Source of the DNA: Pedobacter chinensis
GTDB taxonomy: Bacteria; Bacteroidota; Bacteroidia; Sphingobacteriales; Sphingobacteriaceae
Reading direction: 5' to 3'
NCBI RefSeq assembly: GCF_003339865.1
Contig: NZ_QPKV01000002.1
Span: forward strand, 744,001-808,000
Length of the DNA stretch: 64,000 nt
This document shows, in pieces, positions 36,527 through 46,007 of the stretch; positions within the stretch are counted from its first letter, which is position 1; every line of letters begins with the position of its first letter. Under the pieces are notes generated by a model. It was not told the DNA's origin. It saw only the letters and a list, made by a program, of their open reading frames with translations, and searched no databases. The position numbers and the translations under genes are program-made.

Positions 36527-37006
36527 TTATTTTTCAGGGATTACCAATTGTTGCTGTTCTTTCACTGTCTCCAGTACAATTGTTGTTTTAACAGATAAAA
36601 TATTTGGAACTTTGCTAAAAGAATCACGCAGTAATGCCATTAATGAAGCAGAATCTGCTGTTCTTACTTTAACAAGAAAGCAATCATCGCCTGCAATTAC
36701 ATGAACCTCCTGTACATCAGGAATTTTTGCCAGTTCTTCTGCGGTATCACTGCAACCCAGACTCTGAGATGATTTCATCGAAATAAAAGCCAATAGCTTT
36801 AAATCGAGTGCGACTGGATTTATTCTGGCGTTATATTGAGTAATTACGTTTTTCTTCTCTAGTTTTTTTACCCGCTCCAACACTGCTGATGGAACAATAT
36901 CCAATGCCTTTGCTAAATCCACATTAGAAATCCGGGCATGATCTTGCATGAGTCTTAAAATAGCCAGATCGATATGATCCAGACTAAAATTATTTTCGGT
37001 TACCAT
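36527..37006 (-). CDS. Lrp/AsnC-family transcriptional regulator
   Basis: 159 residues. N-terminal helix-turn-helix (IDLAILRLMQDHARISNVDLAKALDIVPSAVLERVKKLEKKNVI, about 11-54) and a C-terminal RAM/effector-binding domain (about 70-150; VQEVHVIAGDDCFLVKVRT). Typical octamer-forming, amino-acid-sensing regulator. It precedes the EamA exporter gene by 4 bp, the common Lrp-exporter pair. A perfect inverted repeat directly upstream is the likely operator. Confidence 0.95.
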   Translation of the reverse strand: MVTENNFSLDHIDLAILRLMQDHARISNVDLAKALDIVPSAVLERVKKLEKKNVITQYNARINPVALDLKLLAFISMKSSQSLGCSDTAEELAKIPDVQEVHVIAGDDCFLVKVRTADSASLMALLRDSFSKVPNILSVKTTIVLETVKEQQQLVIPEK

Positions 37007-37024
37007 TCTATAAAATTAAAAAGA

Positions 37025-37074
37025 TTTAGAATAAAATTCATTATTATTTTACTATTTATGAATTTTATTCTAAA
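37025..37074. promoter_or_regulatory. Perfect inverted repeat upstream of the Lrp-type gene
   Basis: TTTAGAATAAAATTCAT (37025-37041) and its exact complement ATGAATTTTATTCTAAA (37058-37074), separated by 16 nt. Each arm itself contains GAAT-n3-ATTC, so two Lrp-type sites are spaced 31 bp, about three helix turns. It lies 18 bp upstream of the regulator start, fitting autoregulation. A role as RNA hairpin is the alternative. Confidence 0.7.
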
Positions 37075-37304
37075 TTATTATTTTATTATGATAAATAATC
37101 TGAATCAGGTTAAATTTAAAGAATTTTATGTTTTAAGATTTTTAGAACTCATTAAGTTATTGATCTCCAATGAGATTATATAATCATACTGGCGACTTCG
37201 TCAGTCAGCATCCGCCCCAAACTGCGAAGTTCTCGTCATTGCAGACTAACAAAGAACTTGTAAATTGGAATGAAGCAAGCTTTCCAATGCTGCAGTTGGG
37301 ATTA

Positions 37305-38195
37305 CATTACCAAATAAGATTACCGCATTGCGCTCCCTCAGCAATGACGACTCATGGATGATGCCTGATTTCTGCACCCTGTTCACCGGCATAGGAAATG
37401 ATGGAAGGAGAAAACGTTAAAGCCTTTGCAGAAACTTTAATGGCACCTTTGTCCAAGGCAGCGCGAACGCCCGATTTTTCTTCGGGCCTTGTGCTGCCGC
37501 GCTTAAAGCTTTAACGAATTTATCCGACATCAGTTCCAGGCCTTGAGTTTTGGCTACCTTTTTGTCAAGAAAAAGGTAGGAGCCATTCCGGCAAGGAAGT
37601 ACCAAATAAGATTACCGCATTGCGCTCTCTCAGCAATGACGGCCCATGGATGATGCCTGATTTCTGCACCCTGTTCACCGGCATAGGAAATGATGGAAGG
37701 AGAAAACGTTAAAGCCTTTGCAGAAATTTAATGCCACCTTTGTCCAAGGCAGCGCGAACGCCCGATTTTTCTTCGGGCCTTGTGCTGCCGCCCTTAAAGC
37801 TTTAACGAATTTATCCGACATCAGTTCCAGGCCTTGAGTTTTGGCTACCTTTTTGTCAAGAAAAAGGTAGGAGCCATTCCGGCAAGGAAGTACCAAATAA
37901 GATTACCGCATTGCGCTCCCTCAGCAATGACGACTCATGGATGATGCCTGATTTCTGCACCCTGTTCACCGGCATAGGAAATGATGGAAGGAGAAAACGT
38001 TAAAGCCTTTGCAGAAACTTTAATGGCACCTTTGTCCAAGGCAGCGCGAACGCCCGATTTTTCTTCGGGCCTTGTGCTGCCGCGCTTAAAGCTTTAACGA
38101 ATTTATCCGACATCAGTTCCAGGCCTTGAGTTTTGGCTACCTTTTTGTCAAGAAAAAGGTAGGAGCCATTCCGGCGAGGAAGCCAAATAAACACA
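37305..38195. repeat. 292-bp tandem repeat, three copies
   Basis: AAAACGTTAA occurs at 37411, 37703 and 37994, periods 292 and 291. Each unit contains GCCCGA-TTTTTC-TTCGGGC-type hairpin sequence and, on the minus strand, a 60-codon open frame beginning PCRNGSYLFLDKK (three near-identical copies). The frame is preserved across copies, but the unit length is not a multiple of three for all copies and no start signal is evident, so I treat it as a repeat rather than three genes. Confidence 0.9.
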
Positions 38196-38336
38196 CCAAA
38201 TAAGATTACCCTGTTGATGACGGTATTCTGCGAACAACAGACTAAAAATTTAAAATAATTTTATTGATATTCCCTCTATAACAAACTGAAGAAAGAGCCT
38301 GTGAATTGGAGTGAAGCAATCTTTCCAGGAACAAAA

Positions 38337-38378
38337 AAAGCGATTTGATAAAAAGATGATCTTTTACCAAATCGCTTT
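38337..38378 (-). terminator. Terminator of the mannan-utilisation operon
   Basis: AAAGCGATTTG (38337-38347) pairs with CAAATCGCTTT (38368-38378), with inner pairing of the loop. On the minus strand the right arm continues into a T tract (A tract 38333-38339). It lies 20 bp after the GH76 stop codon. The symmetric A/T tracts would also let it act on the plus strand. Confidence 0.8.
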
Positions 38379-38397
38379 AAAAGGCGCCGTTAAAAAG

Positions 38398-39513
38398 CTA
38401 TTTTTTAAATGCAGCTCTTGCTTCAATTAACATACAGGCACTGGCCTGAGCGGTAAGCTGCGCTTCGCCTATTGGCGGTTCATTCCACGAAGGACCAAAA
38501 AGCAGTGTCTTCTGAAAACAACCTTTTGTCCACGCAATTTGAGCGTTGTTATTTAAAAAAGTTTCGAATTTAGTCCGGTATGCTTCATTCAAATCCTGTT
38601 GTTGCAAAAGAATGATAAAATACCGCATAAAGATTCCTTTAAATAACGCATTGTCTCCATCTCCTTCATTTCGCAATATATTATTACTCGAATCAATGCA
38701 CTTGGTCAATGTATAATTAGCCACTTTTTGCGCATCGTTGAGATAAGCTTTATCGCCAGTAACCTGATAGAGTTCAACTGCTGATGCCATGAAAGTTCCC
38801 TGATTATAAGTTAAAGCTACCTGGCTAATCACATTTGTGTTGCCATTTATATTGTCATACACTGCCCCACTTGCGCGTTCAAACAAGGTATTTTTCTGCC
38901 ACTCATAAATTTTAACAGCCCATTGTTTGTATTGATCATCCTTGGTGACATTGAACAACCTGATTGCCAATAAACTTGCCGGACCATTAGAACATGCATT
39001 TTTACTATAAGGTTGTGTTTTCATCCATGCAACACCTCCATCTGCATAGGTTTCGTTCCAGCCGCCGATAATGTCGGTCCACAGTGTTTTTACTGCATTT
39101 AAATACTTTTCATCCTTGGTGACCTGATAAAGACGTAACATGGTAAGTGCATTCCACTCCATATCATCATAAAATACATTGGAATATGTATTTCCATTCT
39201 TAGCTCTTATTCCCGTAAACCACTTATCAAAGTACCCACTATAGGTTTGGTTTCCTGTTCTGATGAAAGCATCAATCACAACATCCATCGCATGTGCATT
39301 GGGCCAGTACTGAAATCCTTTATCTGAGCCATTACTGCCATAATTAAAATATCCTTCACTATTCCAGAATTGATCAATTAGTGCGTTTGTACTACTATTT
39401 GCTGCCGCCTGCCAATCCACTGCCTGTGGTTGCTCGTAACGGTACTCATCGTTTATTTTGCTGCAGCTGCACAAAACCAACACCCCGACCATCATTATTA
39501 GAAATTTATTCAT
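38398..39513 (-). CDS. GH76-family glycoside hydrolase (alpha-1,6-mannanase) lipoprotein
   Basis: 371 residues. Signal peptide with a lipobox at about VLCSC (Cys17), so outer-membrane anchored. The (alpha/alpha)6-barrel typical of GH76 runs from about 35 to 370. The paired catalytic aspartates are seen as NVFYDDMEWNAL (Asp116-Asp117). Repeated Trp/Gly/Tyr motifs line the expected substrate groove. GH76 members cleave the alpha-1,6 backbone of yeast or fungal mannan internally. It is the last gene of the SusC/SusD operon and the only glycosidase in it. Confidence 0.9.
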   Translation of the reverse strand: MNKFLIMMVGVLVLCSCSKINDEYRYEQPQAVDWQAAANSSTNALIDQFWNSEGYFNYGSNGSDKGFQYWPNAHAMDVVIDAFIRTGNQTYSGYFDKWFTGIRAKNGNTYSNVFYDDMEWNALTMLRLYQVTKDEKYLNAVKTLWTDIIGGWNETYADGGVAWMKTQPYSKNACSNGPASLLAIRLFNVTKDDQYKQWAVKIYEWQKNTLFERASGAVYDNINGNTNVISQVALTYNQGTFMASAVELYQVTGDKAYLNDAQKVANYTLTKCIDSSNNILRNEGDGDNALFKGIFMRYFIILLQQQDLNEAYRTKFETFLNNNAQIAWTKGCFQKTLLFGPSWNEPPIGEAQLTAQASACMLIEARAAFKK

Positions 39514-39564
39514 AACTTTTTCATTTAAAGCTGCGAAATCAAATCTTTTGTCCGCAGCATATAA

Positions 39565-40710
39565 TTAATTCACAGTTACCGTATGAGTATAATCACTATC
39601 GCCTTTTAATACCAGAGAAATTGTTGTAGATTTTCCATCTACTTTATCAGCAAATTTCCATTTATCATCCCATTGCGTAACATTAGGTAAAAGCCTGACA
39701 AAGTAATATGATGGTGCTGAGGAATCATTTGGTGCTGAATCCGTACCATTCAGGGTTCCAAACTGCCGTATGGTATCAGTTCCGTTATTTGAGGTCACGA
39801 TCTGAAACTTGTAACGTTGATCTTTTCCCCAACTTTCTACCCTGAAATTTATTACACCTGTGCCTGTCCATACGCCTTGTCCCTGATAATTGAGATTCCA
39901 GAGAACGGCATTGCTTGGCGAAAACCATAATCCTACGCTTTTAATCTCCATGAAAGTTAGCGTTGCCGTTGTAAAATCAAGATTTATTCGATACACACCG
40001 GTTTTTGAGGGAGTGATGGAAGCACTTTGCGTAGCCTCCTTTAATGTGATATTATCGCTGGAATAGAAAATTCGTGGCGTACCAGCCTTTCTGTCAACAA
40101 AATAATACCCTTTTCCGGCCTCTAGTCTGGTGTAAATTTCAAACTCACCACTTGCAGTGCTCTTAAAAGGTAGGGCATTGCCTAAAGTATTTCCGCCTTC
40201 AGAAGCATCTCCGGTAATATAAACCTCATCAGGAATATCAACAAACCCATTTAAGCTTGTAATATTTATGGTTCTTTTTTCATTGGCCATTACACTTTTA
40301 ATACCTCTTGAGGCAGCAACTGTCCAAATGATATCACCACTTTTACCTGGCTCAATACCAGCCAGAGAGGCAACCCTGTTCAATACTTTATGTGTGATGG
40401 TTGCACCATTTGAATATCCGTTATTATCAGAAGTTGTACGATAAATCGGCTTGCTGAAATCGCCACCTGCCTGATCAAAAATAACCTCGTATAAAGCAGC
40501 TCCGCTGTCTTCTACCCTAACCGCTTCCCAGTTAAAATATAAAGAGGCCGTGGAGGATGATGATAATTTAACTGATTTGTTGTTTGTTGGCTCATAAAGT
40601 GCGTTAACCGGACTTACGTTCGCATCTTTATAGATCATATCATCAGTTTTACAAGCTGCGAACAAGGTAACCACCGAAAAGAAAATCAATATATTAAGTT
40701 TCGTTTTCAT
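39565..40710 (-). CDS. SusE-like surface glycan-binding lipoprotein
   Basis: 381 residues with lipobox LFAAC (Cys20). N-terminal Ig-like SusE domain (about 30-150, with YFNWEAVRVEDSGAALYEV) followed by a starch/glycan-binding-like beta-sandwich (150-380; DEVYITGDASEGGN and WFSPSNAVLWNL). Such proteins help capture glycan at the cell surface and are encoded right after SusD. There are 27 bp to the SusD gene and 51 bp to the GH76 gene. Ligand specificity is inferred from the GH76. Confidence 0.85.
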   Translation of the reverse strand: MKTKLNILIFFSVVTLFAACKTDDMIYKDANVSPVNALYEPTNNKSVKLSSSSTASLYFNWEAVRVEDSGAALYEVIFDQAGGDFSKPIYRTTSDNNGYSNGATITHKVLNRVASLAGIEPGKSGDIIWTVAASRGIKSVMANEKRTINITSLNGFVDIPDEVYITGDASEGGNTLGNALPFKSTASGEFEIYTRLEAGKGYYFVDRKAGTPRIFYSSDNITLKEATQSASITPSKTGVYRINLDFTTATLTFMEIKSVGLWFSPSNAVLWNLNYQGQGVWTGTGVINFRVESWGKDQRYKFQIVTSNNGTDTIRQFGTLNGTDSAPNDSSAPSYYFVRLLPNVTQWDDKWKFADKVDGKSTTISLVLKGDSDYTHTVTVN

Positions 40711-40737
40711 ATTATTTTTTTGAATGTGTTTAAAAAT

Positions 40738-42393
40738 TTAGTTTGCGTAACCCGCATTATTAGGTTGTAGATTTTTATTTAAATCCATTTGAGAACGAGG
40801 AACCGACCATAAATAATCTCTCGTTTCATCAAACTTCCGGTTATCAAGACGAATATCTTCAGTGTTGTTATTGATGAATTTTGCGCCGAACACATAACCG
40901 TTTAAATATTGTGAACCAGCTTTCCAGCGAACAATATCAAAGTATCTTAATCCTTCTAAGGCCAGTTCGCTCCTGCGCTCATTACGAATGAGGCTTCGCA
41001 TTTCAGCAGGCGATAACGCCGATGAATAATTTAGCGCTGTTGCCGATGTGAAACCAGCCCTGTTTCTAATTGCCCTTATTGTTTGATTCCAGATGGTTTC
41101 GTTCATTTGACCAAGTTCTGATTTCGATTCGGCATACATTAACAAAATATCGGCATAGCGATACATAATGATATTCAAACCAGCATCGAATGTGGCCGTT
41201 GCGGTTTGGTCATAGTATTTCTTGATGTAATAGCCAGTTGAAGTGGAGTTGGAGCTTGCGCTTACATAATTATCCATTCGTTCGGTTGCATTATTGCCCG
41301 AGCCAGGCTGAATATAAATGGTTGACTCTGAACCATTGAAATTTGTCCACTTACCGCCATGAAAAACAATGGTAGCAGCCATTCTCGGATCGCGGTTTGC
41401 ATACGGATTACTTGCACTGTAAGCTGGGTCTTGATCAATCGCCAGGCCGTTCAGCGTTACATAGTTGTTAACCAAACCCTGTAGCGGTGCATAGGCATTC
41501 AATCTTGCGCCAACTGATAATGGTGCCGCATCATAAAACTTTGACCAGGTTTTGAGTGATGGAATATAACCATAATCCAAAATCACTTCGCTATTATATT
41601 CGTTAGTGGCGGTAAACAAACCAGCATAACTGGGAAATAAACTATAAATCCCATTTTCTTGACCACCATTAATCAATTTCTCACAGTACTCCACCGTTTT
41701 TGCCCAATTGTTTTCGTAAAGGTATGCCCTGGCCTGAAACGCAATGGCAGCACCTTTGGTAATTCTTCCATTGTCTGCAGCACTGAGATTTTCCTTTTTA
41801 GGTAAGAGCGGAATAATCTCATCCAGTTCCTGGTGAATGAAAGCCAGAACTGTCGCCTTAGGTGTGCGTGGCAACTGATTTGATTCCTCTAAGGTGATAT
41901 CCTGTTTAAAGAAAGGAATTGCCCCATAAAAATTCGTCAATCTGAAATAGATCGATGCCCTGATAAATCGAATTTCAGCCTTTCTCCTGTTTTTCAGGGT
42001 TTGATCCATGTCAGAAACCAGATCGATGTTTGCTAAGTACACATGGCAGCTTTTAATGCCCTGATAACCCCATTGCCATTCATTATTAAAAAGGTCAAGA
42101 CTCGGGTCGGCTGTTCCATTTCTTATTGATCGCTGTGCGGTATTGCTCCTTCCCTCAAATATGTTATCGCTCAACGCCTCATCATTCCACATCTTATCAG
42201 CCGAAAACATTTGGTTATAAGCCATGTTTACAACCTGTTCAGAGTTCTCTACAGATTGCCAGAAATTGGCATCAGTGAATTTATTTGTAGGAACGGTATC
42301 CAACTTATTACATCCACTCATCACCAACAGATATACCATTGCCATCATGAAGTATGGTGTGCTTTTTATTATTTTTTTCATATTCTTTACCAT
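40738..42393 (-). CDS. SusD/RagB-family nutrient-binding lipoprotein
   Basis: 551 residues; lipobox LLVMSGC with Cys28 (counting from the ATG at 42393). The TPR-rich SusD fold is shown by WQWGYQGIKSCHVYLANID, RFIRASIYFRLTNFYGAIP, RAYLYENNWAKTVEYCEKLI and the C-terminal ALEGLRYFDIVRWKAG block. It forms the lid of the SusC channel. Its start codon overlaps the SusC stop (TAATG), implying translational coupling. A second ATG at 42381 is a possible alternative start. Confidence 0.95.
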   Translation of the reverse strand: MVKNMKKIIKSTPYFMMAMVYLLVMSGCNKLDTVPTNKFTDANFWQSVENSEQVVNMAYNQMFSADKMWNDEALSDNIFEGRSNTAQRSIRNGTADPSLDLFNNEWQWGYQGIKSCHVYLANIDLVSDMDQTLKNRRKAEIRFIRASIYFRLTNFYGAIPFFKQDITLEESNQLPRTPKATVLAFIHQELDEIIPLLPKKENLSAADNGRITKGAAIAFQARAYLYENNWAKTVEYCEKLINGGQENGIYSLFPSYAGLFTATNEYNSEVILDYGYIPSLKTWSKFYDAAPLSVGARLNAYAPLQGLVNNYVTLNGLAIDQDPAYSASNPYANRDPRMAATIVFHGGKWTNFNGSESTIYIQPGSGNNATERMDNYVSASSNSTSTGYYIKKYYDQTATATFDAGLNIIMYRYADILLMYAESKSELGQMNETIWNQTIRAIRNRAGFTSATALNYSSALSPAEMRSLIRNERRSELALEGLRYFDIVRWKAGSQYLNGYVFGAKFINNNTEDIRLDNRKFDETRDYLWSVPRSQMDLNKNLQPNNAGYAN

Positions 42394-45300
42394 TACAATT
42401 CTACATTAAACCCAAATCCATAATATTTTAAAGTTGGATAATTCCTTGCGCTGTTAGCCGACCCAGACATGTTTGAATCAAATTCCGATGATTCTGGATC
42501 GATCCATGAATTTGCACTGAAGGTTAGCAGATTTTGCGCATTTGCGAATACCCTGAATTTTTGAATGCCTATTTTTTGCGATAGTTTAGCAGGTATGGTA
42601 TACCCAAGCTGTATGTTTTTCAGGCGGATATAATGACCATCAAAGAGATAAAGATCAGAGCCCATTTGATAGTTGTTTTTTGTTGAGGCTGCGCCGGGAG
42701 GTGATAAACGAGGCTGTGTGGCGTCGGTATTGGTTGGTGTCCAGTAGTTTAGCTGATGCTTATATATTACGTAAGAATAATTTTCATGAAACGGTTCAAT
42801 AAGCTCCCCCCGAACCATCATATCACGTTTGCCTACTCCTTGCCACAACATTCCAAAATCGAAATTTTTATAGTTAAGGTTATAGTTAAAACCGAATGTA
42901 TATCTTGGAAATGCATTGCCTAACACATATCTGTCTTTCGAATCAATTACACCATCGCCATTCCGGTCAGCATATTTCATATCACCTGGTTTCAAATCAG
43001 ATGCACTCATTCCAACAGGAAGTGCTGAAGTTTCAATTTCTTCCATACTTTGGAATAATCCATCTATTTTATAGCCGTAATACGAATTAAACGGCAATCC
43101 AACACGCGTGATTTTGCTGATATTATCTGTTGTGGATATTTGTTCATCACCAACAAACCTCAAAACTTTGTTTCTCGAATCTCCAACATTCGCATTAAAA
43201 TTATGATAGAAACTACCGGTTTTGAACGCATAACCCAACGTAAGTTCCCAACCCTGATTGTTCATTTGCCCGGCGTTGGTTTTACTCAGCGTTGTACCAA
43301 ATACCGAAGGGATTTCCGGAGTAATCAAAATCTCCTTTGTCGTTTTATTAAAGTAATCGAATGATACGGTAAGCGCCTTATTGAAAAAATTAGCATCAAC
43401 TCCTATATTGAGGGTGTGGGTAACTTCCCATTGTAAATTGGTATTCCCAAATGTAAAACCAGCTCCTGAAACCCCGGCATTATTAAAACCATAAGAATTC
43501 GTATATGGCGTATAGGAAGTAAGAAATTGATAAGAATCGATGTCTTGATTTCCTAACAATCCATAAGATGCCCTTACTTTAAAATCGCCGACTTTTTCCT
43601 TATATTTTTTAAAAAAGGTTTCTTCAGAGATTGACCAGCCTAAAGATCCGGATGGGAAAAATCCCCATCTATTTGCACTGGAAAATTTTGATGATCCATC
43701 ATACCTGAAATTGAATTCTGCCGTGTATCGATCAGCAAATGAATAACCTGCCCTTCCCAGCAATGAATTTATGCTGGTTTCCGTAGTGCCGCCAAGCGAA
43801 CCGTAACTGCCTGTTTCGTCTATTTCGGTACCCGTTGTTGGTGTTCCCAGTATTGGATCGGTAAATTTGAATTTTATCTCGTTTGCACGTCTGGTATAAG
43901 ATTCGTTCGTTGCACCAAACAAACCATTTATGCGATGCTTACCGAAAGTTTTATCATAATCGAGCAAAAGCTGGTAGTTAAGCAATGAAACTTGCTGGTT
44001 ATAATCTTCAGTATTTCGTGTGGAGTTTACATAAACCAGTGGAACGGGTGCATTTTCGGTGGAATACAATGGCACCTGCTTTCTTCTTGTAAAACGATGA
44101 TCTGCGAAAACATCGGCACCAAAAACACCCCTAAGCTTCAATCCATCTACTAATTTGACTTCTAAACCTAAGTTTACATTGAAATAATTATTATCCGAAT
44201 TGATATAACCACCTTCATTTAGTTCAGCCAATGGATTTTGATCTGTCAACACATCGTTTACCAAATACTTCCCATTGGGCGCTATCATTTTATAATAGTA
44301 ATAAGTTGGTATACGTGATGAGTTAATAATGGCATTACTGGCTGTACTTGCATTCGAGTTATTACGTGTATAGGTCAATATCGAAGTAAATTTAAAACGT
44401 TTATATTCTGCGGTGATGTTCGAGCGCAGGTTGTAACGTTTAATTCCATAATCTCCTACAAAATTGCTTGCCTGATCGTAAAAACCTCCTGAAAACAAAT
44501 AAGTGGTATTGTTACCACCGCCAGAAACACTTACATTATAGTTCTGCTGAATGGCATTTTCTAAAATTTGATTGAAATACCAGTTTTCTTCATCTGTATG
44601 ATTGGCCAAATCGAGTATCTGCGATGGGCTAAATTGTGGTGCCAGACCAACATTTGTAAGCGATAAGTTCTTCAATGTCGCATTCTGGTAACCTGTTACC
44701 GGAGAGAAAAGGATTTTTGGATCTTGAATACCAAACTGACCGTCAACTCTTATGGCAGGAGGTTGATTTTTAGCTCCTTTTTTGGTCGTAATCAGCAGCA
44801 CTCCATTGGCCGATCTTGAACCGTAAATGGCTGATGAACCAGCATCCTTAAGGATGGATATACTCTCTATATCGGCAGGATTGAGTTTATTTAAGCTGCT
44901 GCCATCACTTACCAAACCATCAATAACAATTAAGGGCGAATTGCTGTTCATCGTACTCACTCCCCTGATATTGAGGTTCATGGTGTTTCCATTCGGATCC
45001 ATGCTCCGCTGCTGAATGCTTAAGCTTGGCGCCACTCCTTGCAGTGCCTGCGTTAAATTCGCCGTTGGCCGGTTAGCTAACTGTGTGGCCTTTACCTGAT
45101 CAACTGCACCCGAAATTCTTTTTCTGGTCGTAGTTCCATAGCCAACAATAATAACGTCTTCCATCGTATTCACGCTTCCTTTCAATATAATATTGAGGTT
45201 TCCGTTACCAACAACCCGTTCCTGGGTATCAAAACCTATGGCCGAAAATTGCAAAACAGACTGCTCATTCAGTACCTGTACATTGAAATTACCTTCATTA

Positions 45301-45776
45301 TCAGTTTGTCCAATAAATGCCCCCCCTTTTAATCTGATACTCACGCCAGGAATGGGTTGATTACTTTCATCCACAACCTTTCCTTTTACTGGTATTTGTT
45401 GTTGTAAATTGGTACTGGTTTTTTCGATAACGATAATATTGTCTTTAATGGTGTATTTCAAAGATTTCCCTTTCAAAACCATATCGAGCACTTCTTTAAG
45501 CGGTTTGTTTTCAATGTTTAATGTTTGGTTTTGATAAGCGCCAAGTTCCTCAGGTTCATATAAGAATTCATATCCCGTTTGCCTCATTAAAGCCTGGAAA
45601 ACCTGTGTCATGTTAACCTTCGTAACCTTAAGTGTAACGCTTTGAGCGTAGGTGGCTTTTGCACTCACTTCTACTACAGCAAAAGTCATTACAACAATCA
45701 TAAACTTTGTAAAAATTACTGGTATAAGCTTATTTCGAAATTTATGGTAATAGTACCTCATGTAATTTTTATACAT
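42393..45776 (-). CDS. SusC/RagA-family TonB-dependent transporter with STN domain
   Basis: 1127 residues. Signal region to about 44, STN (secretin/TonB short N-terminal) domain about 50-120 with VTLKVTKVNMTQVFQALM, a carboxypeptidase-regulatory-like beta domain (VKGKVVDESNQPIPGVSIRLKG), plug with DVIIVGYGTTTRKRISGAV and a 22-strand barrel ending in an aromatic-containing C-terminus (LKYYGFGFNVEL). The STN domain is what lets such receptors signal to a FecR/ECF pair, encoded just upstream. The substrate is probably an alpha-mannan oligosaccharide, by analogy with the GH76. Confidence 0.95.
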   Translation of the reverse strand: MYKNYMRYYYHKFRNKLIPVIFTKFMIVVMTFAVVEVSAKATYAQSVTLKVTKVNMTQVFQALMRQTGYEFLYEPEELGAYQNQTLNIENKPLKEVLDMVLKGKSLKYTIKDNIIVIEKTSTNLQQQIPVKGKVVDESNQPIPGVSIRLKGGAFIGQTDNEGNFNVQVLNEQSVLQFSAIGFDTQERVVGNGNLNIILKGSVNTMEDVIIVGYGTTTRKRISGAVDQVKATQLANRPTANLTQALQGVAPSLSIQQRSMDPNGNTMNLNIRGVSTMNSNSPLIVIDGLVSDGSSLNKLNPADIESISILKDAGSSAIYGSRSANGVLLITTKKGAKNQPPAIRVDGQFGIQDPKILFSPVTGYQNATLKNLSLTNVGLAPQFSPSQILDLANHTDEENWYFNQILENAIQQNYNVSVSGGGNNTTYLFSGGFYDQASNFVGDYGIKRYNLRSNITAEYKRFKFTSILTYTRNNSNASTASNAIINSSRIPTYYYYKMIAPNGKYLVNDVLTDQNPLAELNEGGYINSDNNYFNVNLGLEVKLVDGLKLRGVFGADVFADHRFTRRKQVPLYSTENAPVPLVYVNSTRNTEDYNQQVSLLNYQLLLDYDKTFGKHRINGLFGATNESYTRRANEIKFKFTDPILGTPTTGTEIDETGSYGSLGGTTETSINSLLGRAGYSFADRYTAEFNFRYDGSSKFSSANRWGFFPSGSLGWSISEETFFKKYKEKVGDFKVRASYGLLGNQDIDSYQFLTSYTPYTNSYGFNNAGVSGAGFTFGNTNLQWEVTHTLNIGVDANFFNKALTVSFDYFNKTTKEILITPEIPSVFGTTLSKTNAGQMNNQGWELTLGYAFKTGSFYHNFNANVGDSRNKVLRFVGDEQISTTDNISKITRVGLPFNSYYGYKIDGLFQSMEEIETSALPVGMSASDLKPGDMKYADRNGDGVIDSKDRYVLGNAFPRYTFGFNYNLNYKNFDFGMLWQGVGKRDMMVRGELIEPFHENYSYVIYKHQLNYWTPTNTDATQPRLSPPGAASTKNNYQMGSDLYLFDGHYIRLKNIQLGYTIPAKLSQKIGIQKFRVFANAQNLLTFSANSWIDPESSEFDSNMSGSANSARNYPTLKYYGFGFNVEL

Positions 45777-46007
45777 AATGATAAAAAATTTAGGCTTTTT
45801 TAATTAAATCATATTTGGTTGAATTTTTTCATATAGCAAAGCTGCTTTGCCATTGGTTAGAGAATTAAATTCTCAATGCAGGTGCATATTGTAATAATGT
45901 TTCATCATAGTTTTTTATTTTGGTTAGTAGGATCAGGCTGGTGCCTGTTAATTTATTAAATCGATTTACTGATTTTATTAAAACTCTTTTTAAACGATTG
46001 TTTCGGC

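Larger units (their letters stand above)
37007..38397. other. 1.4-kb intergenic region with a 292-bp tandem repeat
   Basis: Apart from the Lrp operator at its left end it contains a copy of the CGTCATTGC...GAAGCAAGCTTTCC type element (37234-37291), the three-copy array, a partial copy of the same small element at 38298-38327, and a terminator for the minus-strand operon. No gene is supported. Confidence 0.7.

Noticed and set aside
37417..38194. Three minus-strand frames as small genes
   Set aside because: They are copies within the 292-bp repeat without start signals; kept as a repeat finding only.
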